Source of the DNA: Ephydatia muelleri
Taxonomy: Eukaryota > Porifera > Demospongiae > Spongillida > Spongillidae
DNA length: 64,000 nucleotides
Direction: 5' to 3'
Assembly: GCA_013339895.1 (NCBI GenBank)
Contig: JABACO010000006.1
Span: 9,492,531 to 9,556,530 of the forward strand
Shown: one piece after another, positions 25,990 to 36,832 of the stretch
How positions within the stretch are numbered: the first letter of the stretch is position 1
Layout: each line of letters begins with the position of its first letter
The notes under the pieces: model-generated
What the model was told of the DNA's origin: nothing
Databases searched by the model: none
The model's input: the letters and a program-made list of their open reading frames with translations, nothing else
Program-made: the position numbers and the translations under genes

Positions 25990-26259
25990 ATGCGATTTGC
26001 TTGGACTATGGAGAGAGTTAAAGAGTGCGTTACCGACGCAGCTAAAGAGTTGGGCTACCCAGAGATGAAACCAGAGCAACTTGAAGTAGCTGCTTCTTTC
26101 ATTGAGGGCAGAGATGTTTTTTCAGTTTTGCCTACTGGCTTTGGCAAGAGTTTATGTTACGCTTGCTTGCCACTAGCGTTTGATCAATTTATGAAAAAAG
26201 AGCGAGGCTATTCTTTAGTCATCGTCGTGACCCCTCTTGTGTCAATAATGGAAGATCAG
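25990..26259 (+). CDS. RecQ-like helicase, first exon only (outer element)
   Basis: From ATG 25990 the exon encodes about 90 aa: an N-terminal LGYPEMKPEQLEVAASFI segment (RecQ motif 0, with its conserved Gln), the Walker A LPTGFGKSLCYA, and motif Ia VVTPLVSIMEDQ. It ends at donor CAG|GTAAAG. The inner-element copy has the same exon end. All later helicase motifs are missing from the outer element, so no functional helicase can be made from it alone. Confidence 0.85.
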
Positions 26260-26636
26260 GTAAAGCGATATATGCGCTTTCGTTTTGGAGTTAATACATA
26301 GGTTTTGGCTTTTCGTTTGTAACCAACTCGGATCTATAATGACAACCATAACTTTCTTTTACTACGTACTATACTAGTCACATACCGCTACTTCAGGTGT
26401 AGTCATTCTCATGGGACGAATGTTCACCGACAGATAATAGTCTAAGAGATCCAGCAGTAGTCTCGTACCCAGACCCTGATTCCCACAGCTGCGGATGGAT
26501 TACATCACCGCTACGTGGAAAGAGGGTCTGGAGAACTGCTGTACTCAATTCTGTCCACGGTCACCAGAATGTTGGGGAACCAATCAGATTCGAGGTATGC
26601 AATAATTCGTTATTAACTAGAGTTTATTAGGAATGT

Positions 26637-26861
26637 GTGACGTACGTATGGAGTTTGGGGTATACAAAGCTGAAAGACGAGCAATTAAGGACTGTCAGAG
26701 ATGTACTTAGTGGGCTCGATACCGTTGTTAGTTTACCGACAGGATACGGCAAGTCGTTGTGTTACGCATTTCTACCGTGGGCTTTTGATGAACTTCGGAA
26801 CACGAAGAAAGCAAGCATTGCGTTGGTAGTTTCGCCGCTTGTAAGTTTAACGACCGATCAG
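26637..26861 (+). CDS. RecQ-like helicase, first exon (inner element)
   Basis: The open frame encodes LGYTKLKDEQLRTVRDVL (motif 0), the Walker A LPTGYGKSLCYA and motif Ia LVVSPLVSLTTDQ, then donor CAG|GTAAGA at 26862. It is clearly homologous to the exon at 25990 but diverged. No in-frame ATG precedes the homology, so the start is damaged or lies in an upstream exon. Later RecQ motifs (DExH, motifs IV-VI) were not found between 26862 and 31328, so the helicase gene is truncated. Confidence 0.8.
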
Positions 26862-26944
26862 GTAAGAGCGTATACTTTATTTTGCGTACTAACATGCTAC
26901 TTTAGCTACGTATACACAACACCGAGAGACGCGCGCGCGCACAA

Positions 26945-26986
<42 letters not shown>

Positions 26987-27021
26987 TGATCACACACACA
27001 CACACACACACACAAACGTGA

Positions 27022-27058
<37 letters not shown>

Positions 27059-27075
27059 TGATCACACACATACAC
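26945..27075. repeat. compound (CA)n array with AAACGTGATC interruptions
   Basis: Blocks of (CA)7-13 are separated three times by AAACGTGATC, making an irregular higher-order repeat of about 28-38 bp. It lies in the helicase intron of the inner element. Confidence 0.85.
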
Positions 27076-27379
27076 ACAATGGAACCTGCACGCATTAAAG
27101 TTAGCAAAGAAGGTTGACATCCAAACAGATGTGGACTAATTAGAAGACTGGAACCAAACGTAGACTTACAAATAATATGCATGGTCCAAACAAAAGTGTG
27201 TATATGCTCTGTTTTAGTTTCAAACGTACGTTCTTTTAGTAGGTGTTGTGATTGAGAGGGATTCAAAGGCTGGTGCAGCATATGGTGTATGTTTTGCCGA
27301 CAAAGCATGTACTTAATGCACTTCGTCCACATCTCTCTTCACCATCTAACCTTCTTTCCTTCCCTTTCACACACCCACC

Positions 27380-27386
27380 CCCCCCC

Positions 27387-27417
<31 letters not shown>

Positions 27418-27500
27418 ACACAAACACACACACAAACACACACACAAACACACACACACGGACACACACAACAAACACACACACGGACACACACACAGAG
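27380..27500. repeat. (CA)n microsatellite
   Basis: A CA-rich tract preceded by a C9 run, with periodic AAACACACACAC and GGACACACAC variants. Still inside the inner transposon. Confidence 0.85.
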
Positions 27501-27719
27501 GTTAGTCTCTGGCATTGATTTGAGAGTAAAAGCAACACTTTTTCAATGCAATGGGATGCATAACCTCAATAAAGTGTACAAGACAGGAGTTGTAGTCTCA
27601 AGCTCATTGTGCAGTTTGTTCCAGGAAAGAGCACACAAATGTTCTCTCTGGCCATGAAAGAGAATTGAAGTTGACTTTATCTTTAGCTACATATCGCAAT
27701 CTTAGTAGTGGTGGCAACA

Positions 27720-27780
27720 GTACTAAGTAAATGTTAACAGCGATTCTCCAGGAGAATCGCTGTTAACATTTACTTAGTAC
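27720..27780. repeat. perfect 30-bp-arm palindrome with 1-nt spacer
   Basis: The arm GTACTAAGTAAATGTTAACA... (27720-27749) is exactly inverted at 27751-27780, with a single A between them. It can form a long hairpin. No coding or transposase context is attached, so it is either an extreme fold-back MITE or a structural element of the host transposon. Confidence 0.9.
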
Positions 27781-28007
27781 ATCAAACAAGAATTGGCTCC
27801 TGGGGCTCCGCCCCAGACCCCGATGGGGGAGCTTGCAGCACTCCCCCATACCTCCTAGCTGGGCACCACCCCTCCCGCACCTTCCCCCAGCGGGTCTTTC
27901 TCAATTTCATACAAATCCTGCATCTGGCAGTGTGTACCCTTCCATACATACATGTATTATCCTGGCTACGCCATTGCATGGTTGAGTCCACTTATAACAT
28001 GCTTTGC

Positions 28008-28040
<33 letters not shown>

Positions 28041-28939
28041 AACACACAACCTGGCTACGGGGCCTGCTCCTGGCTTAAAGGAGGAGACGCCACGTAAATA
28101 GTGGCGCAGGCCGTGCTCAAACTTCCGTATAAAAGGCGCTTGGATCCAACCGGAAATCACGTGAGCTCAACATTCTCAGAATGGCGTAGTTTTGTAAGCT
28201 CTTATAGGGTTCTCACCCACACTTGCTGGTTACGTCGTTTTTACGTTGTTATGACGGGCAGATCAAGTACTTTCTTAGTATTCGATCGCGCGCGTTTATT
28301 TGTTCTCGAAACCGACTTGCATTGTGTTTCAGTTTTTACTGGAGATCACTGTTACAAGCTCTGTGAGGCTTTACGTGAGTTTCAAAGGTGAGCTTGGCTC
28401 GAAGGTCAACTCTCACGTGCGCATATGACAAAGAACTACAAACTGTGGTTGGGGCAACTTAGTGCCAAATTTAGCATGTCGATCGCCTTTCGATCGTTCC
28501 TATCTATACCTTGGAATTTGCATCACTTATATACCCAAATGAGTGGTTCGATCGGTATGCGTTGGGCCTGTGCACGGCTTGTTATACTTGTGTTGTAACA
28601 CATTGTAAATATACAGTGCAAAAATAAAAAACAAAACGAAGAAAACTTTTGAAAGCCCTGATTCCAGCGGTCTCATTCACTGGAAATCAAAAACCACATC
28701 TCCACGTGCTGTTAGCAGGAGGTCTTCCGAACCTAGCGCCGTTCCTAGAATAAAGGTAAGGTTGTTGTCAGGCACACGATTCAGCAAAACGAATTAGTCA
28801 AACAAGTAACACAGGTAATATAGAGCAATGCAATTAGTAAACAAGCCAGTTTATGTAGACATACACAAGCCAGAATCAGCCACATTCCTACTCATCTGTG
28901 GTTCAATTGTACCAGTGATCAACCACATTCCTACACACT
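27781..28939. other. internal region of inner transposon, GC block and C30 tract
   Basis: A GC-rich stretch (27795-27895) is followed by about 30 consecutive C (28010-28039). A 96-codon plus-strand frame at 28101-28391 has no recognised domain. Nothing here matches helicase motifs. Confidence 0.4.
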
Positions 28940-30763
28940 CATCTATACAAGGTTGTGGTTGAATGTACCACTGGATGCCTGCCTGCAGCCTTTGTGGCTG
29001 ACCTAAACGTTTTTTGTAGATGAGGGTTTTCGTAGTGCAGCCTCATATACACTAATGGCTGCCGGCATAGTGAGAGGCTTCCTTTGTGGAACGTAACCTG
29101 GCTGTTGACAGGGACGCATATCACATATGGAATGCACTAATGCACATAAAAGACACAATCACACACATTCACATCACATACACAGAACATACACACATGC
29201 ACACACACCCACTATGTAAATACAAACCTGAAAGTGCTTGCTGATGTTCACAATCATTGCATGTAGACAGTCAGGGTTGCCACCACAGTTCCTCATGCAC
29301 CAATACAAGTGCACCTTGGTGCACCTTGCTGAATAGCCAGATATTCCATGTATAATCAATATGTCCAGAAAGTACATACCCTTATCAAAAAGTTCAGTGA
29401 ACCATGTCCTATCCCTTGTACGGACCGTACTGGCACAGATACGATGCAACTGCTTCGCCACATTCTTAGTGCCTGCAATAACTCCAATCAATTCACCACT
29501 GAAAACCAATAGATACCTTACCATGCCAAGTGTCGTAGGAATTGACCATCCCGAGTTGTTGTACATACTGCTTTATTGTAGCCTGGTAGCCATGGGCTAC
29601 CTCTGTGATGTTTAACCCTTTGTTAGAAAGAAAACGTGAAAATGTAAAAAGTTGGGACACAAGAGCAAACCTTGGGCAATAACTTGAGGTAAGACGAACT
29701 CTGTGCTGCTGTCTGGAAAGAGTGGAAATACCAACAATCCTGTGTGTACTGAAATGGACGATACGCTGATAAACATGGGCATTTAGAACTTTTGTGCATA
29801 CCTTCCAGCCAGACAAGGTACCGTTGAGTGGTATGCGTTTGACGTAGAATCGTGACGTGCATCAGTTATAACCCACTTTATAGTAAATATAAAAATAAAC
29901 TTTTTTTAATGTGGCACTCTAACCTCTCCACTTGTAGCATGGTGAGGGCTTTCCTTCACACGTTCAACAGCAGCTTTCATAGACTCTTCTGCTACATCTG
30001 CCACCACTTGCTGGTACAGTTTGTTCAGATAAACTGAATGAACATGACATGATGTAAAATAATATAAATCGATATTCTCAGCCCCCACCTGAGCTGATGT
30101 ATTTCTGCTTCACTACACCCATACCAGCAAATAAAGAGAAATTCATGTACTGGCGTGGCAACATGCCAGCACAGGTGAAAGCATGGACCAGTCTGCAAAA
30201 AGAATCAAATTTACATTGGTACTCTAACTTCTGATTACAAAGGTAATGACCAGACAGCACTCTGCAACTAGCCCAGACATGTGACTGCTTGCAGTGTGGG
30301 CAAACAAACTGGACCCTAGCTACATGTCCCTTCTAAATGAGTTTTATACAGAGCATTGAACAGAATTACTTACGGTACTCATACCTTTATGAAAGAAGCT
30401 ATAGTCCAAGATGGGTTCCGTTGGAGAGACAGCCACACTGCTGGACAAGGCCCGAACAAAGACTCTTGAAGGTCTTACGCTCGACCACAAGTAGGTTTTG
30501 GTCACTGGCGTCTTCTTCTCCCGTATAGATCCCTTAGAAAGTTAGTAAACCCAATTTTGTATAACCGAACGTACATGTATATATCTATCCAACTAACCTG
30601 CAGAATTCAACATCATTTCATTCCTAGAAAAGGATGTTCTGCTACTTGAGGCCTGGTCATCTCGGGTTGGGTCAATACACGGTCCAGCAAAGCATTCAAT
30701 CAACACGCTGAAGTAGCGTTCCGCTTGCAACCGGGTGCATAGAGTTGCTTCGCTGCCACAAAT
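28940..30763 (-). pseudogene. decayed multi-exon transposase-like gene of the inner element
   Basis: Exons read from high to low coordinates: 30598-30763, 30385-30532 (in-frame stop), 30225-30308 with a zinc-ribbon-like FVCPHCKQSHVWASC, 30089-30192 (FTCAGMLPRQYMNFSLF), 29924-30033, and 29802-29875 with VITDARHDSTSNAYH. Then come about 29671-29739 (RIVGISTLSRQQ), about 29540-29625 ending NSYDTWH, about 29383-29470 (GTKNVAKQLHRIC), 29231-29316 (HLYWCMRNCGGNPDCLHAM), and a frameshifted last exon around 28945-29120 (GYVPQRKPLTMPAAISVYEA). The D-containing TDARHDST and YDTWH motifs have the look of successive catalytic Asp blocks of an RNase-H-fold transposase. This is my inference from resemblance to uncharacterised cnidarian and sponge transposon proteins. 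Multiple frame breaks make it a pseudogene. Confidence 0.65.
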
Positions 30764-31592
30764 CTACTCAGAAAAGTGTCCTTTTCTTCTCAAGAGAAAA
30801 AGGGCCCTTGCAGATGCAGTCTATACCTAGAGTACGTATTTTCTGGTGAAGAGGTCGCCATTATACGAACATGTGATCCAGTTTGTTAACTTAGTGTTAT
30901 TAACTTCAGAAATGGTATTATTGCATGATATGGCATTCAAAACATGTATGTGCGCTTGAAGTTGTACGCTGTAGCTGTTGTTGCCAAGCCTATAGCTCTA
31001 TGTATAAATATGGATCCACCATTTTTAATCTAAAACAGCCGCACGGCCGGTTGAAATTTTTGGATCCAAGCTCCTTTTATACGGCAACTCCTGCTTTAAG
31101 CTTAAGCCATTCAGGGATACAACATTGTTGCTAGTGGTATAGGACAATTTCCGTTCTGTAATTAATTAAATTCATGGCTACGTAATTAAATTCCTCGCGA
31201 CGTTGGATTGATATTGTTACATAATCACTGGACAGAATTGAGTACAGCAGTTCTCCAGACCCTCTTTCCACGTAGCGGTGATGTAATCCATCCGCAGCTG
31301 TGGGAATCAGGGTCTGGGTACGAGACTAATCCAGCAGGACGTAGTCTCACAAATCATTTAAAAACAGATTCATAGCCTGCCACGCGACCAACGCGTAATT
31401 AACACTCAATCAACGGTCAGACTAATCAGGTGTTAATAGCCCACAGCACTATCAGATGGGTACAAATCCAGGTATAGGCTTGATACCCGACCTTCCGCCA
31501 ATACGCGAAGGTCGGGCTACGCCCAACTAGTTGGGATGGTCATCGTAGCTGTCGCTAGACCCGTAGTCTTGGTTGCCTGAAGTTGGCCATAT

Positions 31593-32569
31593 CTAGACAA
31601 GCAATAGGCACAGAAGTACATGTACAGATCCGGACTTCCGGACGGTAATTGCATTGATCAAATGTGATGATTGTGTATGCATGGGTGCATGAATGTTTGC
31701 GGCTGACGCCTAAAACGCAGGGTTTACATTTCAGAGGAGCCGCAGGCGCCTTGTAAGGCCTCTTTTCATTTTAGGTCCCCTAAACTGACGGTTTGCGTCA
31801 GTAGATAGACAAAAATAAGAGAATCATAATTATTGAGATAATATTTCTGTTGAACGCATGATGTGCACTAAAAAAAGCCTTTACATCTCATCTTTATGCA
31901 CCCAAATTTTGATTTTGTGTAGTGCAAAGCAATTGCATGCATGTGATGATTGGCTGAGATTACACCGGGGCGTCGAAGTTAACTTCTATCCCACTCCGAT
32001 CCGACCCCTTCATAGCCAATGATATAAATTTGGCACATTATATTTCTGGTAGTATGAGTGACAGCCGATCCAGACTAGAACTATCTTAACTATTTTTAGA
32101 ACGCTAAATGATCGTTCTGGGTAATGGGCTATGCGCATATGCGCAGTGCCATGCAACAGTTTGGAATCAAACTAACAAAGATGTTTGTGCTAGCTAATAT
32201 CAATAGAGTTCCAAGATGTATATGGATTATCCTTTAACAGCATCATCTGGTTCTGATCGAGGTGCCTCTTCTTGAATCTCAGGGTAGCAAAATTTGTTCT
32301 GATGGAACTATTCTTGCATCCACATTCGGCACTCTATGATTCGATTCGCGGTAGGTTATCTCACTGTGTTCTGCAAAATCAAAGCTATGTTGTTGAAGCG
32401 CCTTTTGCCCTATGACATTGATCCTTCAGCACGCGTTTCCTGTAGGGCGCTAGATTTGTTGTGGGGTTGGGTCCGATTTATCTAATAGGTCTCAGAAAAT
32501 TTGGCAATGCCGAGCGCTCAAGAAACTATTCATTGTCTGGTTTTCTAATAGCCCGGCCCCTTAAATGCC
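31593..32569. other. no gene recognised; upstream flank of broken sulfatase
   Basis: The 5' exon(s) of the sulfatase, including a signal peptide, should lie here or beyond on the minus strand, but I could not identify them. Confidence 0.4.
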
Positions 32570-32687
32570 TAGTTTCGTCCCCAGACCCAATATACGCAGC
32601 AGTGGATGGATTACATCACCACTACGCGCTAGCGGTGATGTAATCCATGCACTGCTAGGTATAATGGGTCTGGGGACGAGACTTCTA
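32570..32687. mobile_element. fold-back MITE of the TAG...CTA family
   Basis: The 118-bp element is almost entirely two facing TIRs: TAGTTTCGTCCCCAGACCC plus the TGGATTACATCACC block, meeting at CGCTAGCG. The termini match the inner RecQ element and the 507-1638 element. Flanks are TTAAATGCC and ATAAATGCC, a 9-bp duplication with one mismatch. This is the minimal, solo-TIR form of the family. Confidence 0.85.
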
Positions 32688-33299
32688 ATAAATGCCCGCG
32701 GGCCGGGGGATTTTGCCCCCTCCCTGCTCCCCTCCCTCTCGTAAGCTCTGATTTAGTGCTTGAGAAGAGGCAAGGCTGCAGAGCGAGAAACGTTGGTCAG
32801 TGACATGTACACGTATACGCCTATATTGTTAGGAACCCAGGAGAAAACGGTACCAAATGCGTGTGGCTAAGTAGAGGCAGAGATGACGCTGTTGGCAAAG
32901 CAACCCTATTGGCAAAAAACAGCGATGCAACTACACAAATATGACGGTATAACAGGAGTACATGTAGATTTCTAGCACGCCAAATATAAAATGCATGTGT
33001 GATACATGCAGTAAACGAAGTGGGAGCGGAAGCAAAAGATGACAGATCTAGACAACTCCTAGTATTTGTGTTTCCTATTATATATTTGTTGTTTATTTGG
33101 TGCTTGTAGCAACAGTTCACCTTGTGATGCTTCACATTTAGAAGTGGTAGTATTTTAAAAATATTTCTCTTGAACATTATTCTCCTCTGAAGGACAGTTA
33201 CTCCAGTTACTCTATGAACTGCTGGTTGCTACTGGTTTCCATCAACTCCAGTTCTTTCCAGAGGCAAAAGTGCCAATTACTGTCAGGCAGGCTACAGCT

Positions 33300-33570
33300 G
33301 GTAGATCCACTCATGAATAATGCTATGCAGCCCACTATTCTGTGGCATGCCCCAGCTTTTTAGGGCACAGCTTATTGTTTCATGCAACTTATGGGCTGCT
33401 GGCAGCTAGCTGCTAGTCATAATGCAACCTGTTCTTTACTATGACTGCCAAGCTTTTGTACAGACGGTCTTGGAATGTTGTTAAAATCCGAGCATGACTA
33501 CCACATCAATCACTAGGCCACTTGTCAGATGCAGGCAAATCCATGTTTGGTCATATGTACATCCTCACCC
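33300..33570. repeat. dispersed repeat, inverted mate of 23165-23455
   Basis: Reads as the inverse of the 23-kb copy over about 270 bp, with scattered substitutions and small indels. No coding function recognised. Confidence 0.65.
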
Positions 33571-36500
33571 ACAACAGACACTTCAATTTGGCTGAGGCTT
33601 ACCACCAACCTCTCCTAAGCCCACCAGATCGGTCGCATTCTTGAGGAACACCCAGAGTGGAGCCTCCCCCCCCCTCCCCCACCTCGACTAAACTTTATAA
33701 ATGAGTTATCCACTGTTTGAAAAGGTCAGCATTTCAAGTGTTGCCATGCTACATATCCCCTTTGCAAAATCCTGAATCCAATCATAGCACTATGAATTAG
33801 GAGATACTATATATGTACGCTGAATGTCTTACCAGTTGGCCTTCATAGCTAAACAGTGAGCCGAGAAGCTTGATATACTAGTTTGTGGCTATGAAGGCCA
33901 ACTGCTATGATGGCATCACTTTTGACAGTCAAAAAATCATCATAAGTATGCCCTGAGTCATGTGGAGCCCTCGTATGCACACCTGATCAGGTACACTGTA
34001 TATGAAACAAGGTGTCCTTTTGTGAAGTTGATGCACTTACTTCAGATATCGAAATATTAAATAGAGGTTCTGAAATACAATTGCAATATTTTTTTGCATG
34101 TTTTCGTATACCTCCATGAACCATGAAGGACCGATAGTTAGCTGGCTTTAATTGTGTCAGAATTCAATTGGAAAAAATCCACCCCCTTGAGGTGGGTGAT
34201 GTTTGCCTGAAGCTACTTTCACTTGACTGTTGTGCAAATTGGTGACACTATCATTCGCTTCAAAGCAACTAAACACGCAAGTGCTAGCACAGTCACTAGT
34301 CTTGAAAGTATTCAACTGATTCCACCTTTATCACTACTCGTGCAGTTTCACCCAGGTTTCTTTTCCAGAAAGACACCATTGTGCCATGCATGTTTATACA
34401 AGTCGCCCACAACCTATCGTATTGTACATCATGTGTTTACACATGTGTGAGTGTGTGTGTGTTTTTTACATGTTATTATCTTTCAAGAGCTGTCCGTATG
34501 ATATTTAGCATGAATTTGTGTTGTGCTCCTTTAAGTTCAATGTTGCCAGTAGATAGGGCAAATGAGAATGGTACTACCCCTCCCAACACGTTGTCTCTTA
34601 CTATCCCTTGAGCAATCTGCCTCATACTTTCTTCACAGGCAATGGTGCCTTCAACTACCTATTTGATGTAAGCTATACATGTATACTATAAATGTATGCA
34701 CATGATATGTGACCAGAGAAAGATAGGAACACTACACAAGGTGCAAATTACAGCAAATGTTTATCATACTGTTGTTCCTCTCTCAATGTGGGTAACCCCT
34801 TTCCCCTCCTCCCTTACCCGATCAATCAACCTCTGAGTAATTGCATCACCTGTGAAGGAACTGCAATTTTCTCCACTGTATTCCTAGACCAGCGTTGCCC
34901 CAATATGACGTACTATTCTGGCTTGGTGCAATAGCACCTGTCCTGTTGGGTTTATCAATATAGTGGAATTCACTTCTTAGGAGCACTGATGAATCCCCCT
35001 GCTGTTAAACATTCTGCATCTCAGTGCACCTTTCTTACAATACTTCTAATGGCTGATTGTGTTAAAGAGTGCATTTTTATATTTAGGGGGAGGGGAATTT
35101 CTAACTTTAATATGGCCTGGGGACGAGGCTATGCTGTATACCTCCTTATATATGTATGTAATGAACATTGTGTTATTTGTTGATGATGCAGTGTACTGAC
35201 CTCCTTCTGAATTTGTCTGTACTTGGTATTTTCACTTTAAAGAACCCCCCCCCCCCCCCCCCCCCCTTCCCCATCTTAAGACATCCTGTGCAGTGGCAGA
35301 TCCAGGGGGCCCTAGCTGGTCATTAATAATGTTATGCAGTAGCCACGTTCACGTTATCCATTGCTTACAGTTTATGATACTCAAACCAAGTTAACTGACG
35401 AGTTGGTTGGGTTGCCCCGCCTCCGCACACATGCTCACCATGGATACGACAGCGCATGCACATTCATGCAGACACGTGTCAGAGTCATGTCAGAGTCAGC
35501 AGCCACGATTTTTCTTTCTTTCACTCCATTACCCATGACTGGGGTGATTGTGACAATCTGGGCTGGGGCTTCGGCACGCTCAAGGGGGGTGCCTTAACAC
35601 CTCACCCCTAAATGCTGGACCGCACTGAGGACCCCACCCAACCAACCATGACATGCCCACAATTAGGAAGGTGACGTAAGTATTATGGTTACGTGTATCT
35701 TAGAGATAACGAGAGTAATATACGAAAATGGTATATGGAAATAAGAGTTTCGATAATGTGACTGAGGAATAAGGATTGCAATATGACGAGTGTGCATATG
35801 GTACAGTCTGATGATCAGAGTGCTTAGCACACATTTGCATGGCCATTGAATTGATACAGCTCTCTCAAGAAGCTGCATTTATAATGAGGTGCTGGCATGC
35901 GCAGAGTGATTTAATTGGTTTGCAGTGCGAGATTAGGACAATAAGGTATAGTCATCAGGAGTTACGAAAACTTTCATCCTTATCTCTAGCAGTATAAATA
36001 AACACTTAGTGCTCATATAAACTGCATAACATTAAAGATGGCGATCACTCGTAAACTCGATGTGGTGCTTAGAGCTTGTCTATACACAAACTTTTTTTCA
36101 TAAAACACAAGAATATTAATGGTCCCTTCTATCCTGTAAAAAAAAGAACAGTGTATCAATCCGGAAACTATCTCAATTTTGCTATAACGATTATGTTATT
36201 GAACCCATTCACTGTCAACAACAGTTATTAGTATATATAAATTCTACGTAGATTGAACTTCAACTTGACGCCAAACAAGTCACTATTAAACAAACAATGG
36301 TAACGTTATGAGCCTGCCACGTTACAAATGTTTATGAAAAATTTGTTATTCAGTGCAGTATATTTCGTAACCATTAAAGTTATTAACTTCATAAATGGTA
36401 CCAAGTAACATTCATCCAAAGACAAACAAGTATGAGCAATTACATCAAGATCTGAAGATGTGAAGCACACATTAAAATGGAGTGACCCTCATTCATCCAT

Positions 36501-36625
36501 GTTGCAATACATGCTGCATAAACCAGAACATTTAAACATGAACTGTACAGATCTACTTAGAATGGCTGAAAGCACACTGATATAATACCAGAACAAGTAA
36601 CTCTTGTAGAAGCAAGCGCTATATA
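33571..36625. other. no gene recognised; hairpin and C-tract
   Basis: A small hairpin at about 33834-33904 pairs AGTTGGCCTTCATAGC with GCTATGAAGGCCAACT. A run of about 22 C lies near 35246-35267. Open frames at 34223-34611 and 35361-35597 carry no recognised domains. Confidence 0.4.
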
Positions 36626-36830
36626 AGGTAAACTGCCAAATTAGAACCGGTTGGCTTTATTGGAACCGGGGAGTCCAAAGTGGTAGAAGACTAGAGGTAG
36701 GGGTTTGAAACCATTTCTATGTATCAGTACACAAAGAAGAATGAGGTTCAAACCCCTACCTATAGTCTTCTACCACTTTGGACCCCCTGGTTCCAATAAA
36801 GCCAACCGGTTCTAATTTGGCAGTTTACCT
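36626..36830. mobile_element. MITE with ~86-bp TIRs and TA target duplication
   Basis: Begins AGGTAAACTGCCAAATTAGA and ends with its inverse, flanked by TA on both sides (36624-36625, 36831-36832). The arms cover most of its 205 bp. A TA duplication is characteristic of Tc1/mariner-mobilised elements; the source transposase is not evident. The relic at 58.8 kb is in the right superfamily but no TIR match was established. Confidence 0.85.
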
Positions 36831-36832
36831 TA

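Larger units (their letters stand above)
26458..31328. mobile_element. inner RecQ-transposon, near full length, exact 9-bp TSD
   Basis: TIRs of about 95 bp begin TAGTCTCGTACCCAGACCC and include GGATGGATTACATCACCGC. The right end (31234-31328) is the inverse. ATCCAGCAG flanks both sides (26449-26457 and 31329-31337), an exact 9-bp target duplication. It carries a plus-strand RecQ exon, long CA-rich microsatellites, a perfect hairpin (27720-27780), a GC-rich block with a C30 tract, and a minus-strand multi-exon transposase-like gene (28940-30763). It lies inside the outer element, with which it shares only the TAG start and helicase exon homology; the TIR sequences differ. Confidence 0.9.
25858..31529. 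mobile_element. outer RecQ-transposon (TIRs, 9-bp TSD) with nested copy
   Basis: TIRs of about 125 bp begin TAGTTGGGCGTAGCCCGACC and end with the exact inverse, differing mainly by an 8-bp indel. Each TIR contains its own short palindrome (CCGACCTTC/GAAGGTCGG). The element is bounded by GTTGGGATG at 25849-25857 and again at 31530-31538, an exact 9-bp target duplication. Without the nested copy it is only about 792 bp: left TIR, one helicase exon with its donor, and right TIR. It is therefore an internally deleted derivative. A 9-bp duplication is typical of MuDR-like elements, but the encoded proteins do not look like a standard MuDR transposase. Confidence 0.9.
24410..31592 (-). pseudogene. 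GNS: N-acetylglucosamine-6-sulfatase-like gene, broken
   Basis: The coding exon starts after acceptor TTGTCTAG (exon from 31592), runs to 31530, is cut by a 5.7-kb transposon, and resumes at 25857 to a TGA at 24410. The reading frame across the 9-bp target duplication (encoding HPN) is unbroken once the insert is ignored. Downstream come the metal-binding LLTDDQ, the formylglycine motif CCPSR (25687-25701) in ICCPSRTTLFTGRYPHR, HAPH, and SDHGYQLGQF. Three frameshifts follow: near the T7 run at 25146-25152, near 24885-24905, and near the A6 run at 24663-24668. Intact relatives remove 6-sulfate from glucosamine in lysosomal glycosaminoglycan turnover. The upstream signal-peptide exon was not found. 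Homopolymer sequencing errors could explain two of the shifts but not the insertion. Confidence 0.85.

Noticed and set aside
26637..27098. Complete host RecQ helicase gene
   Set aside because: Only the first motifs are present, the exon sits inside a TIR element with target duplications, and two diverged copies lie in the window.
26889..27657. Frames of 70-147 codons over the CA/GT arrays
   Set aside because: Low-complexity translations of microsatellites with no domain.
29174..29862. Host gene on the minus strand
   Set aside because: Exons lie between transposon TIRs, contain frame breaks and fit a transposase-like order.
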